Shown: positions 34,498 to 43,559 of the stretch, piece after piece
Numbering within the stretch: position 1 is the stretch's first letter
How the letters are laid out: each line of letters opens with the position of its first letter
From: Betaproteobacteria bacterium
GTDB lineage: Bacteria > Pseudomonadota > Gammaproteobacteria > Burkholderiales > Casimicrobiaceae
Assembly: GCA_016192065.1 (NCBI GenBank)
Contig: JACPUX010000082.1
Location: 1 to 64,000 of the forward strand
Length of the DNA stretch: 64,000 bases
Direction of reading: 5' to 3'
Notes under the pieces: model-generated
Told to the model about the DNA's origin: nothing
The model's input: only the letters and a program-made list of their open reading frames with translations
The model's database searches: none
Translations under genes and position numbers: made by a program

Positions 34498-36429
34498 TCA
34501 CGTCGCACCCTGGCGGAGGTGATTCATGGGTCCGCCCCGGAATGGGGCAAACCCCGTGCCGAAAATCGCGCCGGCATCCAAGAGGTCGGCGTCTTCGACG
34601 ATGCCTTCGGCGAGGCAGGCGCGGGCCTCGGCCAGCATGGGGGCGATCAGTCGCTCCGGGAGTCCTGCGGGAACCTGCCCCGCGGCCGCCTTGGCAGCTT
34701 TGCCCGAGGCCCAACTGTAATAGCCCTGACCTGATTTCTTGCCCAGATGCCCGGCCGCCAGCGCTTGGGTAAGTTTTGCCGGGGCCGCTTGTCCGGCGCC
34801 CCCCAGCAACTTGCCGACGGCCAGGCAGATGTCCAGGCCCACGGTATCGGCCAGTTCGATCGGTCCCATGGGCATGCCGAAAGAGAGCGCCGCCTCATCG
34901 ACGACCTCAGGGGCGATGCCCTCTTCCACGGCGCGCATCGCCACGTCAAGATAAGGCGCGAGGATGCGATTGACCAGAAAGCCCGGCGCACTCTTGACCG
35001 GCAGAGGCAGGCGGTCGATGCGGCGGGTGAAGGCGGCGGCGGGGGCGACCAACTCCGGGCGCGTGGCTTTGCCCACCACGATCTCGACCAGCATCATGCG
35101 CGCCACCGGGTTGAAGAAGTGCAGCCCCAGCAAGCGTCCGGGGTCCTTCATGGCGGCAGCGATGTCTTCCAGCGGAATGCTCGAGGTGTTGGTGGCCAAC
35201 ACGGCATCGGGGCGGACGCGGCTTTCGAGCTCGCGGAAAAGTTTCTGTTTGGCTTCAAGGTTTTCGAAAATCGCTTCGATAACGAGATCGGCCTGGGAAA
35301 CGCCGTCGCCCCGCGGGTCGGGGATCAGCCGATCGAGCGCATCGCGCACCCGCCGCGGATCCTTGAGCCTTTCCTTGAAGAGCTTGGCCGCGCGTGCCAT
35401 CGCGGGCGCCAGTCGTTCGGCGCTCTGATCCTGAAGGCTGACCGCGAGGCCGCGCAGCGCGCACCAGGCGGCAATGTCGCCCCCCATCACCCCGGCACCC
35501 ACCACATGCACGCGGCGGAATTCGCGACCGCCTTCCTTGCCCAGAGCTTTCATGCGCTCCTGGAGCTTGAAGACGCGAATGAGGTTCTTGGCGGTGGGGG
35601 TTTCGAGCAAGCGCACGATCGACGCGGGGTCGCCCGCGGGCACCGCGAGGGCGTTACCGTCGTGCCGCGCCCAGATTTCGAGGATTGCGTAGGGCGCCGG
35701 ATAGTGCTCGCGCCGCGCCTTGCGCGCCACTTTGGCGGCTGCTTGTTTGGCAATGAAACCCTTGAGCGGCGCTTGCAACATCAGACCTTGCAGGAAGGAC
35801 AGTGCGCGCCCCGGCGGTTGCGCGCGCAATACGCCCCTTGCGGTGTTGAACATGATGCGCTGCGGCACGCACTCGTCGGCGAGCCCTAGGCGCTTGGCCT
35901 TTCGGGCGTCAACGGTCTTGCCGGTGAGCAGCAGGTCGAGGCCTGCAGCGGCGCCTACCAGTCGGGGCAGGCGGGTCATGCCTCCCCAGCCGGGGACGAT
36001 GCCCAGCATTACCTCCGGCAAGCCCAGACGCGTGCCTGGCTCGTCGACGACGACCCGGTAGCGGCAGGCCAGGGCCAACTCCAAACCGCCGCCAAGGCAG
36101 AAACCGCGGATCAGCGCCAGCGTGGGGAAAGGCAGGGCCGCAAGGCGATTGAAGCTGTCCCAGCCGCGACGCACCAAAGCCAGCGCGTCTTCGGCCGATT
36201 GGATGGTGCCGAATTCATCGATGTCGGCCCCGGCGATGAACCCGTTTTCCTTGCCCGACTGGATGACCAGGGCCTTGGGCGGGGTGGCCAGGAGCTCATC
36301 CATGACTTGGCCGAGATCTTCCAGCACGGCGCGGGAGAGGCTGTTGGTGGCGGCGTCGGCGCGGTCGAGCGTGAGCCAGGCAAGGCCTTCGGCGTCGCGC
36401 TCAAGGCGCCAGTGTCGATCGTTTGTCAT
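34498..36429 (-). CDS. enoyl-CoA hydratase/3-hydroxyacyl-CoA dehydrogenase, FadB/FadJ order
   Basis: A second bifunctional enzyme, 643 residues, in the E. coli order. The N-terminal hydratase has GFIAGADIDEF, GFCLGGGLELALACRY (Glu117) and GLPEVMLGIVPGWGG (Glu139). The dehydrogenase follows, with GAGVMGGDIA from residue 311, LATNTSSIPLEDIA and LHFFNPVARMMLVEIV. It is shorter than E. coli FadB or FadJ (over 700 residues) and stops soon after GTGFAPFRGGPM, so the final helices of the second dehydrogenase domain are absent or very short. The stop codon touches the repeat array. It is in line with DegV, thiolase, FadE and the TetR gene. Confidence 0.9.
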   Translation of the reverse strand: MTNDRHWRLERDAEGLAWLTLDRADAATNSLSRAVLEDLGQVMDELLATPPKALVIQSGKENGFIAGADIDEFGTIQSAEDALALVRRGWDSFNRLAALPFPTLALIRGFCLGGGLELALACRYRVVVDEPGTRLGLPEVMLGIVPGWGGMTRLPRLVGAAAGLDLLLTGKTVDARKAKRLGLADECVPQRIMFNTARGVLRAQPPGRALSFLQGLMLQAPLKGFIAKQAAAKVARKARREHYPAPYAILEIWARHDGNALAVPAGDPASIVRLLETPTAKNLIRVFKLQERMKALGKEGGREFRRVHVVGAGVMGGDIAAWCALRGLAVSLQDQSAERLAPAMARAAKLFKERLKDPRRVRDALDRLIPDPRGDGVSQADLVIEAIFENLEAKQKLFRELESRVRPDAVLATNTSSIPLEDIAAAMKDPGRLLGLHFFNPVARMMLVEIVVGKATRPELVAPAAAFTRRIDRLPLPVKSAPGFLVNRILAPYLDVAMRAVEEGIAPEVVDEAALSFGMPMGPIELADTVGLDICLAVGKLLGGAGQAAPAKLTQALAAGHLGKKSGQGYYSWASGKAAKAAAGQVPAGLPERLIAPMLAEARACLAEGIVEDADLLDAGAIFGTGFAPFRGGPMNHLRQGAT

Positions 36430-36459
36430 TGCGGAACTTGTTCCTTGCGGCGGTGCGAT

Positions 36460-37404
36460 TCAGGTGAATTCGTGTGCTTGGGCGATCATGCCAATGGTAA
36501 GGGCGTGCGGGCCAACGTTGACGCCGCCGGTCATGCTCATGTGGCTGACCCCCACCTGTACGCCGCGCGCCTCGGCGGTGGCGACCATTTCGGAGAAACC
36601 GGGCAGGCGCGTGAGATCCATGGCATCGCCGCCGTAACTGATGTTGACATAGGGTGAGAGCAGGCCGCGCTCGATCTCGCGCTTGACGTTGGCAAAGGTC
36701 TTCGCGGTCGCGGTCTCAAAATGCCGCACCTTGGCCACCGGGCCAGTTTCACCGTTCCAGCAGCGAGCCACGGGCTTGACGTCCAGGGCATTGCCCACGG
36801 TGTAGGCGGCCCAGCCCACGCTCTTGTCACCGCGCGCCCGAGCGCGGGTGAACATGTAATAGAGCTCGTTGGGCACGAGGTAGGCGTAGGTGGCGGCGAT
36901 GATGCCTTCGAGCCGCGCCAGCAGCGCCGTCATCGGCACTTTTTCCTCAACCAGGCGCAGCAGCTCCCAGACCTGCACGCCCTGGCCGGCGAACAGGTTT
37001 TTGCTGTCGAACACGCGCAGGCGGAAGGGGCCGGGGATCCCGGCGGCCTCGCGAATGGGGCGGTACTTGGTGAGGATCTGGAAAGAGGCGCGGTTGGCGA
37101 ATTCGTAGACCTTGGACCGCGCGCTCATCACGCACAGACAGATCACATAGTCGTATTCCAACACCAAGCGAGTGAGGAAGAGCTGCTCCAATTCCTCGGC
37201 GGTATAGGGCACCGACTCGAAATCGTGATTGCTCCCTTTGCCCAGATAGCGCGTATAGAACTCACGTGTCCGGCCCAGATCGCGGTAGTCCTCGAGCAAC
37301 TGGTCGCCGACCCGAATCGAAATCGGCAGAATGGTGATCTTGTGCTGCTTGATGAACTCCGGCGGGAGATCACAGGTTGAATCGACGACGATACCCAGAC
37401 GCAT
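36460..37404 (-). CDS. DegV family (fatty acid-binding-like) protein
   Basis: A 314-residue DegV/FakB-fold protein. The N-terminal VVDSTCDLPPEF carries the conserved DST-x-D segment (residues 8-12), and the C-terminal GPHALTIG matches the family's G-x-H-x-G region. DegV proteins bind one fatty acid, and Gram-positive FakB presents it to the FakA kinase. No fakA is visible here. Gaps of 30 bp on both sides, to the thiolase and the hydratase/dehydrogenase, place it inside a beta-oxidation operon. Acyl-chain binding or shuttling is therefore a reasonable inference, not shown. Confidence 0.87.
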   Translation of the reverse strand: MRLGIVVDSTCDLPPEFIKQHKITILPISIRVGDQLLEDYRDLGRTREFYTRYLGKGSNHDFESVPYTAEELEQLFLTRLVLEYDYVICLCVMSARSKVYEFANRASFQILTKYRPIREAAGIPGPFRLRVFDSKNLFAGQGVQVWELLRLVEEKVPMTALLARLEGIIAATYAYLVPNELYYMFTRARARGDKSVGWAAYTVGNALDVKPVARCWNGETGPVAKVRHFETATAKTFANVKREIERGLLSPYVNISYGGDAMDLTRLPGFSEMVATAEARGVQVGVSHMSMTGGVNVGPHALTIGMIAQAHEFT

Positions 37405-37434
37405 GGCAGCCTCCTAACTGTTGGCGTCGCAACA

Positions 37435-38730
37435 TCAAATCGCTTCGATCAGCATGGCGCCGCCCAGGCCGCCCCCGATGCAGATCGACGCGATCCCCCT
37501 CTTGCCGCCCGTGCGTTTCAGAACGTGCAGCAGATGCAAGACGATGCGCGCGCCACTCGCCCCGACCGGGTGGCCCAGCGCGATCGCTCCGCCGTCGACA
37601 TTGAGGCGCGTCTCGTCGATGCTTCCGAGCGCGCCTTCCAGTCCCAGCTCGCGGCGGCAGTACTCATCCTCTTTCCAGGCCCGCTGACAGGCCAGAACCT
37701 GCGCCGCGAAGGCCTCGTTGATCTCCCAGGCGTCGAGGTCGTCCAGCGACAAACCTTGGCGCTTGAGTATGGGCGTGCTGGCATGCACGGGGCCCAGGCC
37801 CATCTGCGCCGGGTCGAGGCCGGCCCATTCAGTATCGACGATTCGCCCCAGGGGCGTGAGCCCGTGCCGGGTTATCGCCTCCTCTGAAGCGAGCAACACC
37901 CAACCCGCGCCATCGGTCACCTGCGAGCTGTTGCCGGCGGTGACGTTGCCGTATTTCTTGTCGAAAAAGGGCTTGAGCTTGGCGAGGTTCTCCACCGTGG
38001 AGTCCTCACGCACGCCGTCGTCGGCCGGATAGAGTTTGCCCTGAGCATCGAAGAGCGGCGCCAGCTCGGCCTCGAAGGCGCGGGCCTTCTGCGCGGCCAG
38101 CACCCGGGCATGGCTCCGGGCGCTGAACTCGTCCATGTCGCGGCGCGTGATGCCGAAGCGAAACGCCAGATTCTCCGCGGTCTGGCCCATCAGGAGGCCA
38201 ACCATGGGATCGGTGAGACCCTTCATCAGGCCGATCACCGGCGCCAGATCGGAGAGCTTGAGGCGGCCGAGGGCAGCGATCTTCTGCCCGGCGGTCTTGG
38301 CCGCATACCAGCCGGCAAGCCACAGCACCATGGCGTCGGAAAACAAGAGCGGCGCGCGGGACAGCGCGTCCACGCCGCCGGCCAGCACCAATTGCGAGCG
38401 CCCGGAGTTGATGTTGGCGATGCCCGAATCGATCGCCTGCATCCCTGAAGCGCAGTTGCGCATCACCGTCCAGGCGGGCACTTTGAGCCCGCAGCCCATG
38501 CGCAGTGCCACCACCCGGCCGATGTTCACTTCATCGGGACTGGGCCCGGCACAACCGAGAATCACTTCGTCGAGCGACTCGGGCGCGAACGGCTGGCGCA
38601 GGAGCAAACTCCGCCCGGCGGCGACCGCGAGGTCCGAGGCGGCAAAAGGGCCGGGCTTGTTGCGCGCCTTGAGAAAAGGCGTGCGGGCACCATCGATGAT
38701 GTAAACGGGCGCGCGCAGAGCGGTGGACAT
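37435..38730 (-). CDS. acetyl-CoA acetyltransferase/3-ketoacyl-CoA thiolase (FadI-like)
   Basis: A second thiolase, 431 residues, longer than fadA and closer to the FadI branch. The catalytic Cys is in MRNCASGMQAIDSG, the His in GGAIALGHPVGASGARI and the final Cys in ASICIGGGLGGAMLIEAI. Insertions around residues 130-170 (LWLAGWYAAKTAGQKIAALGRLK) fit FadI-type enzymes. Pairing with the FadB/FadJ-order protein in the same run suggests a second beta-oxidation complex beside the FadN-type/FadA set. The spacing to fadE is 14 bp. Confidence 0.92.
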   Translation of the reverse strand: MSTALRAPVYIIDGARTPFLKARNKPGPFAASDLAVAAGRSLLLRQPFAPESLDEVILGCAGPSPDEVNIGRVVALRMGCGLKVPAWTVMRNCASGMQAIDSGIANINSGRSQLVLAGGVDALSRAPLLFSDAMVLWLAGWYAAKTAGQKIAALGRLKLSDLAPVIGLMKGLTDPMVGLLMGQTAENLAFRFGITRRDMDEFSARSHARVLAAQKARAFEAELAPLFDAQGKLYPADDGVREDSTVENLAKLKPFFDKKYGNVTAGNSSQVTDGAGWVLLASEEAITRHGLTPLGRIVDTEWAGLDPAQMGLGPVHASTPILKRQGLSLDDLDAWEINEAFAAQVLACQRAWKEDEYCRRELGLEGALGSIDETRLNVDGGAIALGHPVGASGARIVLHLLHVLKRTGGKRGIASICIGGGLGGAMLIEAI

Positions 38731-38744
38731 GTCGGCTTCCTGGG

Positions 38745-41216
38745 CTATGCCGCGGCGCGGTGCTGGTTGAGTTTGAGCATTTCCGAAACGCCAAAGTCCT
38801 GCGGAAAGTCATCGACGTGGATCACTTGATCGGTGAGGCGCTTGGCGCGTTTCACCAGCAGCGCGTCCGGTTCGCTGATGACCCCGGCGGCGATCGCCTC
38901 GGCCAGCCGGTCCTCGGGCTTCGCCACGGCCAGGCGCCCCTCTTTGATCGCCGCGCGCAGCTTAGCTTCCACCGGTTCGGCGGCGATCGTGGCTTCGACG
39001 GCCAGCTCGATGGCGCCTACGGGCTCGTCCTCGGCCCGCGGCAGATGCATACCGAGGGTAAGGCGATCGCGCGTGGCCGAGGGCTCGATCAAGAGTTTGG
39101 CCACTTGATGGCCCAACTGATCGGAAGGCACCACATAGGGCCGACCCAGCGGGAAGATCAAGCGGCGCAGGAACCAGGCGACCAGGCGGTTCGAGTAGTT
39201 GGAGATCACACCTTCGAAGGCATTCTGCGCCTTGAACATGGCGTCCCAAATCGCCCAGTGCATCAGCGGAGCGTCGGCGGCTTGACGTCCTTCGGCTTCA
39301 AAGCGCTTGAGGGTCGCGGAACACAGGTACATCAAGGAAAGAATGTCGCCCAGGCGCGCCGAGAGTTTCTCGCGGCGCTTCAGCGCCCCGCCCATGACGA
39401 ACATCGAGATATCGGCGAGAAAAGCGAAGGCCGCCGCAAAGCGCGTGAGCTGCTGATAGTAGCGCCGCGTCTCGGGCGCGACATTTTGCGGCAGGCGCAC
39501 GAAGTGGGAGCCGGTGAGGCCCATCACCAGGGCGCGGGCGCCGTTGCCGACGGTGAACCTGATGTGGCCGAAGAGCGCGGCGTCGAAATCGCGCACCGCC
39601 TTCTTCTGCTCGGTCTCACGCGTCGCGGCCATTTCCTTGAGCACATAGGGGTGACAGCGAATGGCGCCCTGGCCAAAGATGATCAGGCTGCGGGTGAGAA
39701 TGTTGGCGCCTTCGACCGTGATGCTCACCGGAATCTGCTGGTAGGCACGGCCGAGGAAATTGTTGGGTCCCAGGCAAATACCCTTGCCGCCGATGATATC
39801 CATGCCATCGTTGACCACGCTGCGCGCGCGTTCGGTGAGGTGATATTTTACGATGGCCGAGACCACCGCGGGCTTCTCACCCAGATCCACCGCACCGGCA
39901 GTCATGGTGCGCGCCGCATCCATAAGGTAGAGGTTGCCGCCCATGCGCGCCAAGGGCTCCTCGATGCCTTCAAACCGGCCGATAGGCATCTTGAATTGCT
40001 GGCGCACCCGCGCATAACCTCCGACCGTGCGCACCGCGAGCTTGGCCATGCCGGTGTTGGACGAAGGCAGCGAGATCGAGCGCCCGGCGGCCAGGCAGTT
40101 CATCAGCATCATCCAGCCCTGGCCGACGCGCTCGCGCCCGCCGATCACCCACTCGAGCGGGATGAAAACATCCTTGCCGGTGGTTGGACCGTTCTGGAAC
40201 ACGGTGTTCAAGGCGAAGTGCCGACGACCGATATTGACGCCGGGATGATTGGTGGGAACCAGCGCGCAGGTGATCCCCAAGTCTTCGGTGCCGCCCAAAA
40301 GCCGGTCCGGATCGAAGGCGCGGAAGGCCAGCCCGAGAATCGTCGCCACCGGCCCCAAGGTGATGTAGCGCTTGTTCCAGGTGACCCTGAGGCCCAGTAC
40401 TTCTTTGCCTTGATAGACGCCCTTGCTGACGATGCCGGTGTCCGGAATGGCAGCCGCGTCCGAGCCCGCCCAGGGACTGGTGAGCGCGAAGCAGGGAATC
40501 TCCTGGCCCCTGGCCAGGCGTGGCAGATAGTGGTTCTTCTGGTCCTCGGTGCCGTAGTGCAGCAGCAATTCCGCGGGCCCCAGGGAGTTGGGCACCATCA
40601 CCGTAACCGCCGCCGCGCTCGAACGGGTCGAGAGCTTCATCACCACTTGCGAATGGGCGTAGGCGGAAAACTCCAGGCCACCATACTTCTTGGGAATGAT
40701 CATGCCCAGGAAGCCTTTGTCTTTGATGAACTGCCACACCTGCGGCGGCAAATCCTGGTAGAGGCTCGTGGTTTCCCAGTCGCTCACCATATCGCACAGT
40801 TCTTCGGTCTCCTGGTCGACGAATCGTTGCTCCTCGGGTGAGAGCTTGGGCTGCGGAAAGGCCAACAGCTTGGACCAATCGGGCTGACCGGAGAAGAGCT
40901 CGCCGTCCCACCAAACCGTGCCGGCGTCGAGCGCTTCCTGCTCGGTCTGGGACATGGGCGGAAGAATGCGGCGATAAACGCGCAGCAGGCCTTCGCTCAC
41001 CAAGCTGCGCCGCAGCGCGGGCACCAGCAAGGGCAAAGCCAAGACCGCGAACAAGAGGGTCAGCGTCAGCATCACCGGTGCCGGCAGCACCCGAAGGTAG
41101 ATGCCGGCCGCCAGAGCCAGGGCCAGGACAGCGCCCCAGGCAAGGCGCCCGGCCTTGCCGTAGGCGGTGACCAGCACGGCGATAAACAGAGTGAGAATCC
41201 AGACCGCGGTAATCAT
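38745..41216 (-). CDS. fadE: acyl-CoA dehydrogenase, FadE type
   Basis: An 823-residue FadE-type acyl-CoA dehydrogenase, which makes trans-2-enoyl-CoA in the first step of beta-oxidation. Three hydrophobic segments at the N-terminus (about residues 1-65) indicate membrane association. The core has CFALTSPWAGSDAAAIPDTG, AYGSHPYV-type flavin-binding positions and an unusually long C-terminal extension, as in E. coli FadE. It is the second gene of the run TetR-fadE-thiolase-DegV-hydratase/dehydrogenase, 29 bp after the regulator. Confidence 0.94.
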   Translation of the reverse strand: MITAVWILTLFIAVLVTAYGKAGRLAWGAVLALALAAGIYLRVLPAPVMLTLTLLFAVLALPLLVPALRRSLVSEGLLRVYRRILPPMSQTEQEALDAGTVWWDGELFSGQPDWSKLLAFPQPKLSPEEQRFVDQETEELCDMVSDWETTSLYQDLPPQVWQFIKDKGFLGMIIPKKYGGLEFSAYAHSQVVMKLSTRSSAAAVTVMVPNSLGPAELLLHYGTEDQKNHYLPRLARGQEIPCFALTSPWAGSDAAAIPDTGIVSKGVYQGKEVLGLRVTWNKRYITLGPVATILGLAFRAFDPDRLLGGTEDLGITCALVPTNHPGVNIGRRHFALNTVFQNGPTTGKDVFIPLEWVIGGRERVGQGWMMLMNCLAAGRSISLPSSNTGMAKLAVRTVGGYARVRQQFKMPIGRFEGIEEPLARMGGNLYLMDAARTMTAGAVDLGEKPAVVSAIVKYHLTERARSVVNDGMDIIGGKGICLGPNNFLGRAYQQIPVSITVEGANILTRSLIIFGQGAIRCHPYVLKEMAATRETEQKKAVRDFDAALFGHIRFTVGNGARALVMGLTGSHFVRLPQNVAPETRRYYQQLTRFAAAFAFLADISMFVMGGALKRREKLSARLGDILSLMYLCSATLKRFEAEGRQAADAPLMHWAIWDAMFKAQNAFEGVISNYSNRLVAWFLRRLIFPLGRPYVVPSDQLGHQVAKLLIEPSATRDRLTLGMHLPRAEDEPVGAIELAVEATIAAEPVEAKLRAAIKEGRLAVAKPEDRLAEAIAAGVISEPDALLVKRAKRLTDQVIHVDDFPQDFGVSEMLKLNQHRAAA

Positions 41217-41245
41217 GAGCGTTCCTTGGCGATGAGGCGGGCGTT

Positions 41246-41980
41246 TCAGGCTCGCGCCCGCTCGATCTCGGCCTTGGGTTCGGCCAGATCGGGCAAGGGC
41301 GCCTGCAAACCGGCGACCAGAAAGGGCGCGAGCCGCTGCAGCAGCAACTCGTCATTGCCGCTTTCGCTGGGGTTCAGTTCGGCGATGAGTTTCAGGGCAT
41401 CGGTGCCCGCCAGGGTGTAGGACATCGCGCCCATCAGGAAATGCAAACGCCAGACCAGCTCCTTTTTGGGGAGATGCGGCAGGGCGCGCGAAAACGCCGT
41501 TTTGAAGCGGCCGATCATCGGGGCGTACTGCTCCGAGAGAAAATGCCGGATGAACGGCGCCGGGTCGGCGTACGCACGCCCCAGAAGGCGCAGGAAGTTC
41601 TTGCCGCCCCGCTGGTTGTCGCGGGCGAGCCGCAAAGCCGGGATAAACATGGCGTTGAGAATGCGCTCGCAGCTCAGGGTGCGCTCGCCCATGTCGCGCT
41701 CGTATTGCTCGAGGAGGCGCACGCGCTCGCCGTTCATGGGGTCGAGGCGGCGCGTGAGCACGGCCTGGAAGAGTTCTTCCTTGCTGCCGAAGTGATAGTT
41801 CACCGCCGCCAGATTGACTCCCGCCGCAGCGGTGATCTGCCGCAAGGAAGTCGCTTCGAAGCCGTGTTCCATGAACAGCGCCTCACCCGCGTCGAGGATG
41901 CGCTCCTTGGTATCGCGCTGGTCGCGGGGCTCGGCGCCGTCGGGGTTCTTGGCTTCAGTTCGGTTGATCGCTGGGCGCAT
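41246..41980 (-). CDS. TetR-family regulator, PsrA-like
   Basis: A 244-residue TetR regulator. The DNA-binding domain is ERILDAGEALFMEHGFEATSLRQITAAAGVNLAAVNYHFGSKEELF (about residues 26-70), with a C-terminal ligand-binding domain. It resembles PsrA, the acyl-CoA-responsive repressor of beta-oxidation genes in Pseudomonas. Two context points support this: it heads a beta-oxidation operon, and a perfect CAAAC-N4-GTTTG dyad, the PsrA recognition type, lies 64 bp upstream of its start. Autoregulation is therefore likely. I have not aligned it to PsrA, so the name stays provisional. Confidence 0.85.
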   Translation of the reverse strand: MRPAINRTEAKNPDGAEPRDQRDTKERILDAGEALFMEHGFEATSLRQITAAAGVNLAAVNYHFGSKEELFQAVLTRRLDPMNGERVRLLEQYERDMGERTLSCERILNAMFIPALRLARDNQRGGKNFLRLLGRAYADPAPFIRHFLSEQYAPMIGRFKTAFSRALPHLPKKELVWRLHFLMGAMSYTLAGTDALKLIAELNPSESGNDELLLQRLAPFLVAGLQAPLPDLAEPKAEIERARA

Positions 41981-42043
41981 GGCTTGGGTGGTCAGGCAAA
42001 TCCAGGGTGGATGGGCAAATAGCGTGAAACGGGTGGGGAGTGT

Positions 42044-42061
42044 TTCAAACGTATGTTTGAA
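42044..42061. promoter_or_regulatory. candidate PsrA-type operator
   Basis: TTCAAAC-GTAT-GTTTGAA is a perfect 7-bp dyad with a 4-bp spacer, matching the published Pseudomonas PsrA consensus (G/C)AAAC(N2-4)GTTTG(C/G). It lies between the divergent TetR and aldehyde dehydrogenase genes and overlaps the candidate -35 box of the latter (42057-42062), as expected for a repressor site. Confidence 0.75.
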
Positions 42062-42085
42062 TCATATGTTTATTTCTGCGATACT
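42057..42085 (+). promoter_or_regulatory. candidate promoter of the aldehyde dehydrogenase gene
   Basis: TTGAAT at 42057 and GATACT at 42080 are separated by 17 bases, an acceptable sigma-70 pair in a locally AT-rich stretch. It overlaps the operator dyad. Only motif similarity supports it. Confidence 0.5.
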
Positions 42086-42131
42086 GTCAACACCTTGTGA
42101 ACCCTCCCGCCACGCACCGACCCTGCCGAAC

Positions 42132-43559
42132 ATGAGCGAAGCCGACCCTGACGCCGCCCTGGCGCCCCTGAATGCCCTTTTCTCCAGCCAGCGCGCGGCC
42201 TTTCAACGCACCTCGAATCGCCCGGCGGCGGCGCGACGGGCCGACCTCAGCGCCCTGGAGCGCGCCCTCAAGGCGCACGCCTATGCCCTGATGGACGCGG
42301 TTTACGACGATTTCGGCGGCCGCTCGCCGACCGAGACGCGGGTCTTGGAGTTCTTTCCCAGTCTCGAGGCGATACGCCACGCCCGCCGCAAAGTGGCGTC
42401 CTGGATGCGCGCGGAGCGGCGCCCGGTGTCGCTGTGGTTCCTGCCGGGCCGCGCCCGGCTGGTCAAACAGCCACTGGGCGTAGTGGGCGTGATCGTGCCC
42501 TGGAACTACCCGATCTATCTTGCCCTGGGTCCCTTGGTGTCGGCCCTGGCCGCGGGCAATCGGGTTCTGATCAAGATGTCCGAGTTCACGCCGCGCACCG
42601 GCCTGGCGATGCAGCGCATGCTCGCCGAGGCCTTTCCCGAGGATCAGGTGGCGGTGCTCAATGGCGGGCCGGAGGTGGCGCAAGCCTTGACCGCGCTGCC
42701 CCTGGATCATCTGTTGTTCACCGGCAGTACGGCCGTGGGCCATAAAGTCATGCAGGCCGCGGCGGCCAACCTTACGCCGGTCACGCTGGAGCTGGGCGGC
42801 AAGTCGCCGGCAATCATCGGCCCGGACTTCGACCTTGCGCTCGCCGCCCGACGCATCATGCTGGGCAAGTGCCTCAATGCCGGCCAGACCTGCATCGCGC
42901 CTGATTACGTGCTCCTGCCCGAGGGACGCGAACTGGCCTTCATTGAAGCGGCGCGGCGCGAGGTCTTCGGTATGTATCCGCGGTTGGCGGGTAATGTCGA
43001 TTATTCGGCGATTATCAGTCCGCGCCACTTCGAGCGGCTCCAGAGCCTCCTGGATGACGCCCGCGCCAAGGGCGCCGATTGCCTGCCCCTGAACCCGGAC
43101 GCCTTGCCGCCGCCTGCGGCGAGCCGGCGCCTGCCGCCCACCCTGGTCACCGGAGTGAAGGACGAAATGCGCATCATGCAGGAGGAGATTTTTGGCCCCC
43201 TGCTGCCGCTCGTACCGTATCGCGACTTCGACGCTGCGCTCGCCTATGTCAATGAACGTCCCCGCCCATTGGCGCTTTATGCTTTTGAGGACGATCCGGC
43301 ACGCCGCGCGCGGGTGCTCGGGGAGACCATTTCCGGCGGCGTCACTCTGAACGATGTCATTCTGCATATCGCCCAGGATGAATTGCCCTTCGGCGGCGTA
43401 GGGCCCTCAGGTATGGGCCACTATCACGGCCGCGCCGGCTTCGAGACTTTCTCGAAACAGAAGGGGGTGTTCCAGCAGACCCGCTGGAACACCCTGCCCT
43501 TGCTCAAGCCGCCTTACGGGAAGACCGTGGAAAGGCTCTTGCGGCTGATGCTGCGATAG
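42132..43559 (+). CDS. aldehyde dehydrogenase family protein (coniferyl-aldehyde dehydrogenase-like)
   Basis: A 475-residue NAD(P)-dependent aldehyde dehydrogenase. Glu220 (VTLELGGKSP) and the nucleophile Cys254 (NAGQTCIAPDYV) are present, with the PWNYPIYLALGPLVSALAAGN cofactor block and the GxGPSGMGHYHGRAGFETFS C-terminus. It resembles the short-ALDH branch annotated as coniferyl-aldehyde or fatty-aldehyde dehydrogenase. Divergence from the PsrA-like gene across a shared operator suggests it oxidises fatty aldehydes to acids that feed FadD; the substrate is inferred. The 3' end overlaps a small convergent gene by 46 bp. Confidence 0.9.
   Translation: MSEADPDAALAPLNALFSSQRAAFQRTSNRPAAARRADLSALERALKAHAYALMDAVYDDFGGRSPTETRVLEFFPSLEAIRHARRKVASWMRAERRPVSLWFLPGRARLVKQPLGVVGVIVPWNYPIYLALGPLVSALAAGNRVLIKMSEFTPRTGLAMQRMLAEAFPEDQVAVLNGGPEVAQALTALPLDHLLFTGSTAVGHKVMQAAAANLTPVTLELGGKSPAIIGPDFDLALAARRIMLGKCLNAGQTCIAPDYVLLPEGRELAFIEAARREVFGMYPRLAGNVDYSAIISPRHFERLQSLLDDARAKGADCLPLNPDALPPPAASRRLPPTLVTGVKDEMRIMQEEIFGPLLPLVPYRDFDAALAYVNERPRPLALYAFEDDPARRARVLGETISGGVTLNDVILHIAQDELPFGGVGPSGMGHYHGRAGFETFSKQKGVFQQTRWNTLPLLKPPYGKTVERLLRLMLR

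Noticed and set aside
36433..36444. GGAAC-TT-GTTCC dyad before the hydratase/dehydrogenase start
   Set aside because: It overlaps the ribosome-binding site (AAGGAA) and is short; symmetry is probably accidental.
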